64,000 nt of DNA from Parasutterella secunda (GCF_023336895.1 NZ_JAMBLT010000006.1:1-64000); one strand, 5' to 3'; shown: positions 27,005 to 36,157, numbered from the stretch's first letter. Notes: generated from the letters alone by a model not told the origin. Made by a program: numbers and translations.

Positions 27005-27583
27005 ATGTGCGATAGTTACAACATTCCTCAAAGAGAAGAACCTCCCTATGTCCCATTAATGCCTGCTTCGCTAGAAATTAAGACTCAAAAGATCAATGTT
27101 GGCTGGTGGAAATGGAACATTTCTATTAATGAGGAACTATACGAGGATCACGAGATTGTTACATGGAAAGAAACGGGGCGATCAAGACGTCAATATCAAA
27201 TTCATTTGCAGTGCAGTGAGACCTTTGATCCTGTGCCAGAACTCCACTACTTCAACCGAGCACTGTTAATAAATGGTGACGATGATGATGTCAAAATCTG
27301 GAAAGTTAATGAAGAAGGACGAATAACCATCTTCAAGGTTTGGACACTTTCCTGTAAACTTTTACAACTTCAAATTGAAGCCAGAAGTGCTCAAGTGGAT
27401 TATCACTACGATCTTGTTGTCGACCGGGATGCTTTTATTTCGCATTTAATGAAAACATATTGTGACTTTGGCAAACAAGGCGGCTGGGGGTGGTACGGTG
27501 ATCGAGTATATGAAGAAGATTGGAATATGGAGCCTGAAAGAATAATTCTTGATTGTGGAAAATTTAAACAATATTTTCCATAA
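27005..27583 (+). CDS. Hypothetical 192-residue protein
   Basis: GGAGG lies 9 bases upstream of the ATG. The protein is acidic, rich in Trp and Tyr (VGWWKWN near 32-38; GGWGWYGDRVYEEDW near 155-170) and soluble. It is the only plus-strand gene between the helicase operon and rep. A short ORF and a hairpin precede it and a good terminator follows, so it is a monocistronic unit. Its place between the defence operon and the mobilisation block does not reveal a role, and I do not recognise a family. Confidence 0.7.
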   Translation: MCDSYNIPQREEPPYVPLMPASLEIKTQKINVGWWKWNISINEELYEDHEIVTWKETGRSRRQYQIHLQCSETFDPVPELHYFNRALLINGDDDDVKIWKVNEEGRITIFKVWTLSCKLLQLQIEARSAQVDYHYDLVVDRDAFISHLMKTYCDFGKQGGWGWYGDRVYEEDWNMEPERIILDCGKFKQYFP

Positions 27584-27595
27584 CCAGCACAATCT

Positions 27596-27611
27596 GTTTT
27601 GCCGGCAAAAT
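27596..27611. repeat. Dispersed palindrome, imperfect copy
   Basis: GTTTTGCCGGCAAAAT differs from the 16-bp core of the exact copies at its last base. It starts 13 bases after the stop of the 192-residue gene. Confidence 0.75.
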
Positions 27612-27755
27612 TTATTGTTAGCCCAAGCGAAAGATTTTTTACCGCTCCCCTCCCCTTTTTCGTAACTGTTCAGCCCAACAAAGCAATCATTGCATTAGTT
27701 CTGTATTCGAATTAAAAAATAATTTACGTTATCAAAGTCAGCGTAACTGGTTTTA

Positions 27756-27788
27756 GACCCAACATGAAATGCTGGGTCAGACCTTTTT
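27756..27788 (+). terminator. Terminator after the 192-residue gene
   Basis: GACCCAACAT pairs with ATGCTGGGTC, with one mismatch, around a 3-base loop. CAGACCTTTTT follows. Confidence 0.75.
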
Positions 27789-27853
27789 ATCAGACTGAAA
27801 TTTGATCAAATAAACATATCGCGGCACTACGCTGGTAAAACCTAATCGGCAAC

Positions 27854-27871
27854 AGTTTTGCCGGCAAAACT
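27854..27871. repeat. Dispersed 18-bp palindrome, exact copy 2
   Basis: AGTTTTGCCGGCAAAACT, immediately after the stop codon of the DUF4400 gene on the minus strand. Confidence 0.9.
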
Positions 27872-27876
27872 TTTCA

Positions 27877-28506
27877 TCAAATTTTCTTGGCCAAATGACT
27901 CAAACTGATACCCATTGCCAACATCACAAAACTCACTATGAAAGGTATCAGTATTGGTGGAATTGCAAATGGCATTAAAAATAAAACAAAGAAACCAATA
28001 GTCAATAAACCGCACGCTCTCCATGAATAACGAAGTACAGTTGGCGATGTATATGAAAAATTCGTTCGCTTTATTTGTCTCTCAAGCAAGCCATAAGCTG
28101 CTGCTGCCAATAAGGCGGGTATAGAAATTGGCAACCACATTGCAAACAGTGCCATTCGTCTAAAAAACCAATAAATCAAGTCCAAAAGAGCTTCGACTCG
28201 TTCATAAACTGGGTTATCCAATATTCGTCCCACTTCTAACATGCCCAGAGAATTTGTACGCTCATAAGCGGTAGGCAACAGATAATTTACGAGATTTTCC
28301 TCAACATTATTTTTGACAACAAATTCTTCGTACCAGTGATTAGCTTTTTGAATGACGTAGTATGAACTTTCAGTACCAAATGCATTCTTCACCAATCGAG
28401 ATTCTGTTTTAGCCGCGGACTGGATGTATGAAGGAGAGAGTAGCAAGACGGCAATAAAAAACTCAACCACCATCACTGAAATGCCGATCACGATTCCCTT
28501 ATTCAT
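27877..28506 (-). CDS. DUF4400-type integral membrane protein
   Basis: The 209-residue protein has an N-terminal membrane segment (residues about 5-27), a periplasmic-type loop, and three further hydrophobic stretches near 115-140, 165-185 and 185-203. This layout, and its place just downstream of traD in a MOBH element, fits the DUF4400 family found beside the coupling protein in SXT/R391-type ICEs and related plasmids. Its role in transfer is undefined; it may support the coupling protein in the inner membrane. Palindrome copies lie on both sides of the gene. Confidence 0.7.
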   Translation of the reverse strand: MNKGIVIGISVMVVEFFIAVLLLSPSYIQSAAKTESRLVKNAFGTESSYYVIQKANHWYEEFVVKNNVEENLVNYLLPTAYERTNSLGMLEVGRILDNPVYERVEALLDLIYWFFRRMALFAMWLPISIPALLAAAAYGLLERQIKRTNFSYTSPTVLRYSWRACGLLTIGFFVLFLMPFAIPPILIPFIVSFVMLAMGISLSHLAKKI

Positions 28507-28632
28507 TACTTTCCCTTTCGTTGTTCTGAAACGAGTAGGCGAGGAATAACTTTATTTCCTACCAAGAAGGGGAATCGTATCTTATGCGGTTCTCTACTTA
28601 ATTCAATTAAAGCAGTTTTAGACAACCTATTG

Positions 28633-28650
28633 AGTTTTGCCGGCAAAACT
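28633..28650. repeat. Dispersed 18-bp palindrome, exact copy 3
   Basis: AGTTTTGCCGGCAAAACT, in the gap between the DUF4400 gene and the 186-residue gene, about 130 bases upstream of the DUF4400 start. Confidence 0.9.
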
Positions 28651-28682
28651 CTTTACATGAATGTTTACCTTCTGATTAATTT

Positions 28683-29243
28683 CTAAAACTCTGGCAAGCG
28701 ACAACCCAACTTTTCCTCAACATCAAGGACATAGGCGCCAAGATTCAAAATATCTATTCCAGAGGTCACCCCTTTTCTTGGACAGCCAAGAGCTGCCATA
28801 ACCAAATGAAGTTGTTCTTCCAAACTTTTTGAATTCCAATCAGCCCAAAAGGCATCTAAAACAATTGGAACAGTACCTCTTGGAACTGTCTGCATTCCTT
28901 CTGCATACTCTGAAATTGTGATTTCACCATCGTCATGTTTCCTTCGCCAGGCTCTAGCTTCAGCGGAGGGTCTTTCCATAGTTGAATTAGAGGAATGTAC
29001 CCCAACACGCTCTCGAGCAAATTCTTCAAACGCAATTTCATTGGATTCTATGTTCGGCGTAATTAAACTCCTATCCTCTGTATCGCGAAGATTTTTTAAT
29101 TTAAGTCGTAAGTTCATTAAATCTTCCGAAGATGGAATATTTTCCATAAGACAAAGCGCGACTTTGCTCATCGCTTTTTTCTTCTCACACCATTGCTTGT
29201 TATCCCAGTCAACCCAGAATTCATCAAGGATATTTTTATTCAT
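28683..29243 (-). CDS. Hypothetical protein with a duplicated LDxFWxDW motif
   Basis: The 186-residue protein contains two related segments. The first is near residues 5-34 (ILDEFWVDWDNKQW, then a helix ending ALCL). The second is near 127-155 (VLDAFWADWNSKSL, then a helix ending AALGC). A charged linker with many Glu and Arg residues separates them. No catalytic motif or membrane segment is present. It lies between traD and the DUF4400 gene with a palindrome copy on each side, so it belongs to the mobilisation block by position. No family is recognised. Confidence 0.65.
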   Translation of the reverse strand: MNKNILDEFWVDWDNKQWCEKKKAMSKVALCLMENIPSSEDLMNLRLKLKNLRDTEDRSLITPNIESNEIAFEEFARERVGVHSSNSTMERPSAEARAWRRKHDDGEITISEYAEGMQTVPRGTVPIVLDAFWADWNSKSLEEQLHLVMAALGCPRKGVTSGIDILNLGAYVLDVEEKLGCRLPEF

Positions 29244-29257
29244 TATCCAACCTCAAA

Positions 29258-29275
29258 AGTTTTGCCGGCAAAACT
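29258..29275. repeat. Dispersed 18-bp palindrome, exact copy 4
   Basis: AGTTTTGCCGGCAAAACT, 14 bases upstream of the start codon of the 186-residue gene and downstream of traD. It overlaps the region where a ribosome site or leader would lie. Confidence 0.9.
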
Positions 29276-29291
29276 TTCTAAATTCTTAGCC

Positions 29292-31190
29292 TTAAGATTT
29301 AATTCTATCTTTTTCTTCTTCGCTATAAAGAATTGGGACGCGCCCCTTGACAACATAGCCTCCGGAGATCACGCCAAAATATTCTAAATTGGGAAGAAGA
29401 CCTAAAACTTCAGGCGGCACCAGCTCCGATTCTTCTTCCACTAAGCGTTCTCCTGTCGAGCCTCCCATCAAAATCGGTTCATGGGCTAAGGTACTTTGTC
29501 CCTGGTCTTGAGCAACATAACGAATCTTTGTTTTAGGCATACGAGCGCAGAAAAACTTCTGCGTTTCCGGATCCTGACTTCGTAACGTAAAAATATTGTT
29601 TAAGTTGCCGAAAACTTGAGTGGCCTTGCTGCTTGAGCCAGTTCTCACGGAAAAGTCAGCGAACGTTTGCGTCGCAACAAACAAGCGGAAATTGGCGCCA
29701 CGGCCTTTATTGAGAAGCTGAATAAATCCATCGTTTGCAATTTCATTAGCTTCGTCTACAAACACATCAATACGCCGGCCACTTTTACCTTGGAAGTTAT
29801 AGATGGAACCGGCCACGGCCGTGAGGTCGGCTATAAACATTGCTCCCAAGGCGCCTCCCACTTCTGCATTGGAAAGCATATCGAGCCCCACATAAACCAC
29901 GCAGCCTTTTCCGATCATTTCACCAAAATCTCGATACTCATGCAAAGCCGCCTCCTCTTCGTTAGGAGGGGAGAGGGCATCACCCAACTGACCGGATGTC
30001 AATTTATTAAGAATCGGCAAAAGGGAGGTAATCATCTTGGAGTAGTGCTCTGCATCGTGCTCAAGCAAATCGATAATACCGTCCAAAACTGTCGAATGAT
30101 GTTTAAGACGCATGGCTGTTTTGTAGTGACTCACCAAACGTTCGGTGTACTTTTTCGAATTAGGTCTAAAGTCTTTGACCACCTCATCAATGACCTTCTG
30201 TGCATTTTCCTTATAAACCGTTTTCATCCACATTATGATGGAGCGAGCTGTGAGTGTTTCAACTCCTCCTTCAATGTAGGCTCTAAGACGTTTGAGAGTC
30301 GGTTTATCTCCGCAGAGCACCATGGCATGCACGATGGAATTCATGGCTGACCAGGCAAAGTTGGTGAAGGGGGCGGAGCTTCCGGTTGTCGGCATGATGG
30401 AAGAAACACGAGACGGCACTTCCGTTGCATTAGACCAGTTCGCAAGAGGATTGATACGGCTGGACTCATCAAGATGCGCCAAGTGAAACTTAACAAAAGC
30501 ATCAGCTCTACCTAAAGCTTCACAAGACCGTTTGGCATTATTCATCAAATCTATATCACCCTTAGGATCCAAAATAATGATGGAATCACCTTGGCAAATT
30601 GCTTGAGTAATTAAAAGATCGAAAAATCGGGTTTTCCCGGAACCAGTAGTTCCAAAAATCATGGTGTGACCATCCATATGACTGAGCTTTTGCAAAATCT
30701 TGCTTTCCTTAGGCTCCAACCCATGAATCCATGTTTGCCCAACGTGCTCAGAAATAACCTCAGCATCTTTAAAGGCTAACGTTTGAAGAATCCCCTTAGG
30801 CGTTCTTCCAAACTCTGCCCAATTACGTTTTAGAGCCTCACAGAGCTCTTGTGTATGGCGAGGCATCCATTTAAATCCATAGCCTAACCAACACACATCA
30901 GGGTGCTTTTTAGATAAAACAAACTGACGAACTTTTTCAATGGAGACGAAATTAAGGTCGTGACCCGCTAAAAGACTTTGCCGTTGCCAAACCTTATAAG
31001 CCGCAGGTATTTTTATCATTGCAAATAGAACAAAAATACTCGCAATAATCATGACCGGTGTTTGAACCCCAGGATTGAAAAATCCATAGAGAAGATAAAA
31101 GAGAGCGCCTGAGAGCATCACCAACACCTGATAGAGTTCATAGTTAGGACGCCAAGTGAGGGAATATTTCAAATTATCAAATTTAGCCAT
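29292..31190 (-). CDS. traD: TraD-type conjugative coupling protein
   Basis: This 632-residue VirD4/TraD-family ATPase would link the relaxosome to the type IV channel in the inner membrane. Two N-terminal membrane segments lie in the first 80 residues. Walker A is FGTTGSGKTR near residue 180, Walker B is VFVDEANEI near 475, and the TraD-type motif LFVATQTFADF follows. The ATG at 31190 lies 8 bases after the relaxase stop and gives the family-like start MAKFDNLKYSLTWRPNYE; a TTG at 31220 is in frame but would overlap the relaxase gene. The relaxase-traD order matches MOBH elements such as SXT/R391. Confidence 0.92.
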   Translation of the reverse strand: MAKFDNLKYSLTWRPNYELYQVLVMLSGALFYLLYGFFNPGVQTPVMIIASIFVLFAMIKIPAAYKVWQRQSLLAGHDLNFVSIEKVRQFVLSKKHPDVCWLGYGFKWMPRHTQELCEALKRNWAEFGRTPKGILQTLAFKDAEVISEHVGQTWIHGLEPKESKILQKLSHMDGHTMIFGTTGSGKTRFFDLLITQAICQGDSIIILDPKGDIDLMNNAKRSCEALGRADAFVKFHLAHLDESSRINPLANWSNATEVPSRVSSIMPTTGSSAPFTNFAWSAMNSIVHAMVLCGDKPTLKRLRAYIEGGVETLTARSIIMWMKTVYKENAQKVIDEVVKDFRPNSKKYTERLVSHYKTAMRLKHHSTVLDGIIDLLEHDAEHYSKMITSLLPILNKLTSGQLGDALSPPNEEEAALHEYRDFGEMIGKGCVVYVGLDMLSNAEVGGALGAMFIADLTAVAGSIYNFQGKSGRRIDVFVDEANEIANDGFIQLLNKGRGANFRLFVATQTFADFSVRTGSSSKATQVFGNLNNIFTLRSQDPETQKFFCARMPKTKIRYVAQDQGQSTLAHEPILMGGSTGERLVEEESELVPPEVLGLLPNLEYFGVISGGYVVKGRVPILYSEEEKDRIKS

Positions 31191-31198
31191 TATCTTTT

Positions 31199-33691
31199 TC
31201 AGTCTTTTATACGTAAACAAAATTGATGAGCTGCACGATCCGCGCGGAGTAGGGGATCAGGAGATCGCTCAAGATAGGTTACAAAACCATCCAAACTCAA
31301 ATCTTTTGCAGCAAGCACCTGAGCAATCACGTCATCGTTTGTTTTTCTTTCACCATCTTCCAATACGACATTGGAAAGCATGGGTCCCTTCCCGGCTTTT
31401 AGTTGCTTAACTAGCCCTAAAGCAAGGACCTCAAAAATCTGTTCTCCTTTGGATGGTTTTAAAGATTCAGAGGACTGTGCCTTTTTGCGCTCAACACGTT
31501 GTCCGGCAACCGTGTCTTTAAAGTCTTTTTGGTTTTCAGATGACCTTTTATTAGTCTGCGTGCTCTTATTCGTAGCCTCCTCCTGAGAAGCTTTCTTTTC
31601 AATGTCGTGACTTCTTGTTTTAATCGGCTGATTCTCCTTAGACCTTTTCTTATGATTGGAAGATTTCAGAGGTTTTTCTTCCTTACCTGAAATTTGCTTT
31701 TCGGTTGACGAGTTTTGCCGGCAAAACTTTTCATCAACTTCTGGCACTTTTATACACATCCCCTTAACTGACTTTTTCTTCGTCTCAGACTTCGTATTTT
31801 TTTGCAAAGAATGAGTACATGATTTCTTCTTTTTATTGTCTTTCGGCTCTTTCTGCTCCGTAAAAAGTTTTTCTTGTGGCTTTGATTCGCTTGTTTTATC
31901 GGCGCACTCTGTGCTCTTAGGAAGTTCACTTTTTGACAAAGCATCCTCAACGTTTTTAACGTGTTTAGCCACCAATTCAGGCTTTTCAATACCTTCTTTT
32001 TCTTTCTGTGTAACTATGGCGACAGGCTTAATGACCTGTGAGACAATAAAATTCACCTTATTTTCTTCAGCCGCATTCGAATTGCAGCCCTCCGGTAGCG
32101 CGCATTTCGTGAGTTCGATCCATCGAAGAGCTTCATCAGCATCAACCGGGACACCTTTAACGACAGCCAACGTGCAGCTTGGTCGCTTAACATGCGCAAA
32201 GACATTGGAGTCATCTGCTAAACGTAAACACAAAAGGAAATTAAATTCAATAGATCGAAGTTTGCCCGGACTGTCATTGATTCCATTTTCTAATTCTTCT
32301 GACTCTTCTGCCTGAAACTCTGAAATCTCGTCTACGTTTCCAATATAGGAACTCATCTCCTGATTGAGTTCAGCATTAAGTTCTGCTTTTTCTTCGTCCG
32401 TCAAGAAAGTCTCTTTTTGCTCCCCATTTTCAAAGCCAGACTCATTGAAACTTTCGCCTTGCGGTTGCAATATTCTTGCATCTAAAGGATCTACTCCTGA
32501 AATTGAAGCAGCCGGCACAACTTTCCAAATAAAACGGTTGACTTCCTCTGTTTTATTGAATTCACACAGGCCACCCTCACAGAGCTTTTCAGCCAAAATA
32601 TCGGCATTTCTGGGAACAGATCCAATGCCTCGCTTATCCAGTTCTTTCACAATATCCAAGTAGGCTATTTTCCAAACGAGGAATACACCGAGAGACGTAA
32701 CAAGAAGCGGGGAGAGGAGCTTACCTTCTGAACTAAACTGGTTTGCCTCCCAATGATTTTCTTCAATAATTGTTGTGATAATGCCTTCGATGATTGAGCA
32801 AATAGGCGTGTCAACGCCTGGATTGACTTTCGATTTATTCTGATACTCGATATCCAATTGCGTGCTGCGGGCATCAGCCTTTTTCACAAGATTAGGAATG
32901 AGCATTTGAGAGTCTGTCTCTCCAGAGAGAGCCTTAACGAGTTCTGACATCAGCATTAGCGAATTAGCTTCTTCGAGATACTTTCTGGTTGGCAAGCCTA
33001 CGAGATTCCAGAAGAATAGGGGAGTGGCCTTCATATGAAGCTCATACATATCAGCTTTGGTGTTCCAAGCAATGTTGTAACTGGCAATCCCTTCACGTTC
33101 AGCCCATTGAACAATAGATTCTGATAATGGGTGCCAGACTGTCTGGCCTTCTTTCCCGGTGACTGTCACACTGGTGAGTACCTTACCCACATCATGCAAG
33201 AGTCCTGCCAGACAACAAGCCAAATACCATCGACCTGTGTTTTTAAAGTTTTCCTCAGCTGATTGTCCATTACCGAAGATATGAGTTTTTGCGATATTAA
33301 TGCTGTAAAGCCCTACTTCGAGCGAATGCCTGAATAGACCGCCCCGTCCTTTATGGTGGTAAAAACTTGAGGCTGGAATTAAGTGAACGAGTTCTCCCAA
33401 GTTGTAGATCACTGGAAACAGCAACTCGTCACACTCGTCACTACTAAGTGGAATCGATCTTTTAATCGACTGAATCAGGCGCCCTTGACTTTTGATAACA
33501 TCATCAACGCTGACCACTGGTACAGGAGCTTCCCTTGTTGGGTAGGTATTGTCATCTAATTTAATTTCTTCCGTGTGCGCAACGTCAGCAAAACTAAAAA
33601 CTTGTCGAGCTACGTCGTTTTGTGCTGTCGGTTGTTCAACCGGAACCGACTTAAACGAAAGATGACGCAATAACTGTGCAAAGAATCCCAT
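31199..33691 (-). CDS. traI: MOBH-family relaxase (TraI_2 type)
   Basis: This is the nickase that starts conjugative transfer. The N-terminal TraI_2 domain carries the MOBH signature HHKGRGGLFRHSLEV (about 112-126) and the HD pair in LLHDVGKVL (about 166-167), with further His in WHPLSE. A second conserved region near 330-390 (LLVTSLGVFLVWKIAYLD) fits the TraI_2 C-terminal domain. The tail (about 560-760) is Lys/Glu/Ser-rich and probably disordered. The ATG at 33691 is preferred; an upstream TTG adds four residues. One exact palindrome copy lies inside the tail-coding region (FCRQNSS). The gene leads an operon with traD. Confidence 0.92.
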   Translation of the reverse strand: MGFFAQLLRHLSFKSVPVEQPTAQNDVARQVFSFADVAHTEEIKLDDNTYPTREAPVPVVSVDDVIKSQGRLIQSIKRSIPLSSDECDELLFPVIYNLGELVHLIPASSFYHHKGRGGLFRHSLEVGLYSINIAKTHIFGNGQSAEENFKNTGRWYLACCLAGLLHDVGKVLTSVTVTGKEGQTVWHPLSESIVQWAEREGIASYNIAWNTKADMYELHMKATPLFFWNLVGLPTRKYLEEANSLMLMSELVKALSGETDSQMLIPNLVKKADARSTQLDIEYQNKSKVNPGVDTPICSIIEGIITTIIEENHWEANQFSSEGKLLSPLLVTSLGVFLVWKIAYLDIVKELDKRGIGSVPRNADILAEKLCEGGLCEFNKTEEVNRFIWKVVPAASISGVDPLDARILQPQGESFNESGFENGEQKETFLTDEEKAELNAELNQEMSSYIGNVDEISEFQAEESEELENGINDSPGKLRSIEFNFLLCLRLADDSNVFAHVKRPSCTLAVVKGVPVDADEALRWIELTKCALPEGCNSNAAEENKVNFIVSQVIKPVAIVTQKEKEGIEKPELVAKHVKNVEDALSKSELPKSTECADKTSESKPQEKLFTEQKEPKDNKKKKSCTHSLQKNTKSETKKKSVKGMCIKVPEVDEKFCRQNSSTEKQISGKEEKPLKSSNHKKRSKENQPIKTRSHDIEKKASQEEATNKSTQTNKRSSENQKDFKDTVAGQRVERKKAQSSESLKPSKGEQIFEVLALGLVKQLKAGKGPMLSNVVLEDGERKTNDDVIAQVLAAKDLSLDGFVTYLERSPDPLLRADRAAHQFCLRIKD
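31711..31728. repeat. Dispersed 18-bp palindrome, exact copy 5, inside the relaxase gene
   Basis: AGTTTTGCCGGCAAAACT lies within codons for the low-complexity tail of the relaxase. It is the only exact copy inside a coding region. Confidence 0.9.
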
Positions 33692-33823
33692 TTTCAACTT
33701 CAAAAAATGAAAACGGGCAATATTGTCTCAATTGAAATACTTGATATTTGGGTTAATAAGTCAAGAATTTCTGACGTAAAACTAATTTTTTGAATTGGTA
33801 GCTTTAGACTACATTTTTAGAAA

Positions 33824-33841
33824 AGTTTTGCCGGCAAAACT
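33824..33841. repeat. Dispersed 18-bp palindrome, exact copy 6
   Basis: AGTTTTGCCGGCAAAACT, about 130 bases upstream of the relaxase start and directly next to the terminator of the parAB operon. It is the copy nearest parB. Confidence 0.9.
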
Positions 33842-33846
33842 CAAAT

Positions 33847-33882
33847 AAAATGCTCCCCATATTTTTATAGAGAGCATTTTTT
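33847..33882 (-). terminator. Terminator of the parAB operon, probably bidirectional
   Basis: AAAATGCTC (33847-33855) pairs with GAGCATTTT (33872-33880). A/T tracts lie on both sides. It starts 22 bases after the stop of the small HTH gene on the minus strand. Confidence 0.75.
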
Positions 33883-33903
33883 AAATATTAAAAATTTAGG
33901 ACA

Positions 33904-34161
33904 CTATTCAAACCACTCAGGATTGAATGCACCGTAATCTTCCACAACGTAATAACCTGTTCGATTTTTACGCACGAAGTATATTTTCACGCCAAAGACT
34001 TCACGTAGTACTCGTAAGTAGCGATTTATTGTTGATTTTGAAATTCCTAATTGCTCCTGAAATACAGGCATGGAGGCTTTTTCGCCCTCTTTTACAATGA
34101 TCCTGACAAGAGCCACGAGTTGTGTGTAGTCCTTAGGAGGCCAAGGAATTTTGACTGACAT
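33904..34161 (-). CDS. Small helix-turn-helix protein downstream of parB
   Basis: The 85-residue protein has a winged-helix-like HTH: MPVFQEQLGISKSTINRYLRVLREVFG (about 31-57), followed by strands IYFVRKN and TGYYVVED that could form the wing. Its start is 10 bases beyond the parB stop, so it is the third gene of the parA-parB unit. Small regulators in this position often control the partition or replication operon. That role is inferred from position. Confidence 0.7.
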   Translation of the reverse strand: MSVKIPWPPKDYTQLVALVRIIVKEGEKASMPVFQEQLGISKSTINRYLRVLREVFGVKIYFVRKNRTGYYVVEDYGAFNPEWFE

Positions 34162-34171
34162 GACAAACTCC

Positions 34172-35128
34172 TCAGATAACAGTAGTGCCCAACATCACAA
34201 CATCTTCTACAGAAACCACGTGCACTTTTCCATTCACCACTACACAAACGTTGTTTTTATCCTTGCAAATTGCATGGGGATGAATGTATCCGCCAACAGG
34301 GGATTGTCCGTTTAAAACGACCGACACGCTGACAACTACCTGGCCTTTTTCGACATAGGTAGCGCCCACAGGAAGTTTTTCTCCCTTTTGGGCCTTCTCC
34401 TTGGACTCTTTTGTTGTTGGCTCGTGACTAGACTTTTTCTCTCCAGGTTTTTTACCTGTTTCTTTATTTTGTTTTGTTTCAATAGCCTGCGCTATTTCAC
34501 GGACATCAGCACGCGTGACTTGTTCCAATTTTTCGAGTTTGGTTAAAAATTCTTGACCGTATTTGCGTTCTGACTCACCCATAGCAATTAAAACATCCGC
34601 ACTATCGACGCCCTTAGCCTTTGCTATGTTCTTCAAATTGTCAGAAACTAATGAAAGCGACATCATTCGACTAACGTATGTCTTGCTTTTTCCTAATCGT
34701 TTAGCAATATCAACTGATGCAACACCGTTATCTTTTAAGAGATGCATCGCTGCAGAAACTTCAAACGGATCCATATCATCACGTTGAAGATTTTCGGTTA
34801 ACTGAGCAAGCACTCTTTGCTTTTCATCTTCTGGAGCCTTACGAATGATTGCGGGAATATGCTTTAACCCCAGTTGTTTGCAGGCGCGATAGCGACGTTC
34901 GCCTTGAACAATAATGAATTTGCCTTCCTTGTTGGCGGGTTCAACAATAATCGGCTGCTGCAAGCCAATTTCTTTAATACTGTTGGCAAGCTCTTCAATT
35001 TTTTTAAATTGCTTGCGGACTTGTTCACGGGTAACGACAGAATCGATTTCTAAGTTACGCAATTCTTCTTTGCTAACCGACTCGATTCGCTTTCTCATTT
35101 CCTTAAGGTTTTTAAAGTCAATCGGCAT
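34172..35128 (-). CDS. parB: ParB-family partition protein
   Basis: The 318-residue protein would bind centromere sites and work with ParA to segregate the plasmid. It has the ParB N-terminal domain with LQQPIIVEP and the CTPase motif GERRYRA (about 76-82), then ENLQRDDMDPFE. The HTH region reads SVDIAKRLGKSKTYVSRMMSLS (about 135-156). A charged linker precedes a beta-rich C-terminus (about 255-318) resembling the SH3-like dimerisation domain of KorB. This last point, and the many dispersed palindromes, suggest it could silence genes as well as segregate. Its ATG lies 2 bases after the parA stop. Confidence 0.92.
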   Translation of the reverse strand: MPIDFKNLKEMRKRIESVSKEELRNLEIDSVVTREQVRKQFKKIEELANSIKEIGLQQPIIVEPANKEGKFIIVQGERRYRACKQLGLKHIPAIIRKAPEDEKQRVLAQLTENLQRDDMDPFEVSAAMHLLKDNGVASVDIAKRLGKSKTYVSRMMSLSLVSDNLKNIAKAKGVDSADVLIAMGESERKYGQEFLTKLEKLEQVTRADVREIAQAIETKQNKETGKKPGEKKSSHEPTTKESKEKAQKGEKLPVGATYVEKGQVVVSVSVVLNGQSPVGGYIHPHAICKDKNNVCVVVNGKVHVVSVEDVVMLGTTVI

Positions 35129-35130
35129 TT

Positions 35131-35907
35131 TTAGTTCCCGCTTTCAATTTTTTTAATTCGTTTAATCATTTCTTTGACCACAGCCTGCATTTCTTCTGCA
35201 GCTCGTTTGCCATTTCTGACGCGCCAAATAGGTTCGCCTTCCATCGTCGCACTATCCAACGGAGGACGATGACGCAAGTAGTTGTCAAAGACCATATCAT
35301 CCATGGCTTCCTTAACTCCAGCCAGGGCCTTGTTGTGTGCCGCCGATTGGTCGTATTCATTAATCAGAATGCCCAAAACTTCCAGTTCATGGTTAATTTG
35401 TTCTTTGACATCAAAAATTGTCATGAACAGACCTTCCAAACCATCAACAGCAAATCCGGATAATTTCACTGGACAGAGAACGTACTTAGTTGCGTTCAAT
35501 GCTGAAAGAAGTTTACGACCCAAGGAAGGTGGACAGTCTATTAAAACGTAGTCATATTGATCCCAAATACGTTCCAAATTTGAACGGGGGACGAGGGCTG
35601 CACTAATTGGTAAGGATTCGGCATCGTAACCTTCACGGTCATTTTTGGGGGATCCAATTAAATCAATCCCGTATTCCGTTTCCGTCGCTTCAACTTTGTC
35701 TAAGTTTTCATCAAACAGCTGGACGGTTCTAGTGCCAGTAAGCTCTTGGCCTTTTAAAAGAACGGTAGTTGTATTGCCTTGGGCATCCATATCAACTACA
35801 AGAACTTTCTTTTTTTCTTTGATCGCAAGCTGAAAAGCAACTTGTGTGCAAATCGTAGATTTACCAACCCCACCTTTTTGGTTGGCAAACGCAATGCGTA
35901 TAGGCAT
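35131..35907 (-). CDS. parA: ParA partition ATPase
   Basis: This 258-residue ParA/Soj-type Walker ATPase begins MPIRIAFANQ. The deviant Walker A KGGVGKST is at 11-18, VVDMDAQGNTTT follows at about 42-53, and the Walker B-like VLIDCPPSLG is near 120. The ATG at 35907 has GGAG 7 bases upstream; an in-frame start at 35937 adds ten residues and overlaps the likely operator. There is no N-terminal HTH, so this is a short ParA. Repression of the operon may depend on ParB or on the small HTH protein. Confidence 0.93.
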   Translation of the reverse strand: MPIRIAFANQKGGVGKSTICTQVAFQLAIKEKKKVLVVDMDAQGNTTTVLLKGQELTGTRTVQLFDENLDKVEATETEYGIDLIGSPKNDREGYDAESLPISAALVPRSNLERIWDQYDYVLIDCPPSLGRKLLSALNATKYVLCPVKLSGFAVDGLEGLFMTIFDVKEQINHELEVLGILINEYDQSAAHNKALAGVKEAMDDMVFDNYLRHRPPLDSATMEGEPIWRVRNGKRAAEEMQAVVKEMIKRIKKIESGN

Positions 35908-35915
35908 AACTGACT

Positions 35916-35928
35916 CCGATAATATCGG
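35916..35928. promoter_or_regulatory. Candidate parAB operator palindrome
   Basis: CCGATAATATCGG is a 6-bp inverted repeat around one base. It is placed 9 bases upstream of the parA ATG, next to the ribosome site. It differs from the dispersed palindrome, so a second regulator may bind here. Confidence 0.45.
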
Positions 35929-36051
35929 TTCATACATTTATAAACAGCAGTCACTATATCATATTATGAGATTGAATATCGATTATTTAAAACAGATTTT
36001 TATAAAATTATTTGCTATTCTGTACAATCTTCGAAGTAGTCTTTTCAATGC

Positions 36052-36081
36052 GGCAAAGATATACGTGGTATCTTCTTTGCC
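36052..36081 (+). promoter_or_regulatory. Stem-loop between parA and rep
   Basis: GGCAAAGATA (36052-36061) can pair with TATCTTCTTTGCC (36069-36081), leaving a small internal bulge. A T-rich stretch follows. It lies 76 bases upstream of the rep start codon, in the leader. It may be a rep control element or a weak terminator protecting the divergent promoters. Confidence 0.4.
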
Positions 36082-36157
36082 ACGAAGTGAGACTTGTTTG
36101 TTTCTTTTATTGTGCGTGAAAAACCTTTATTAACGTTAGGCCCTTGGAGCAGCTGTT

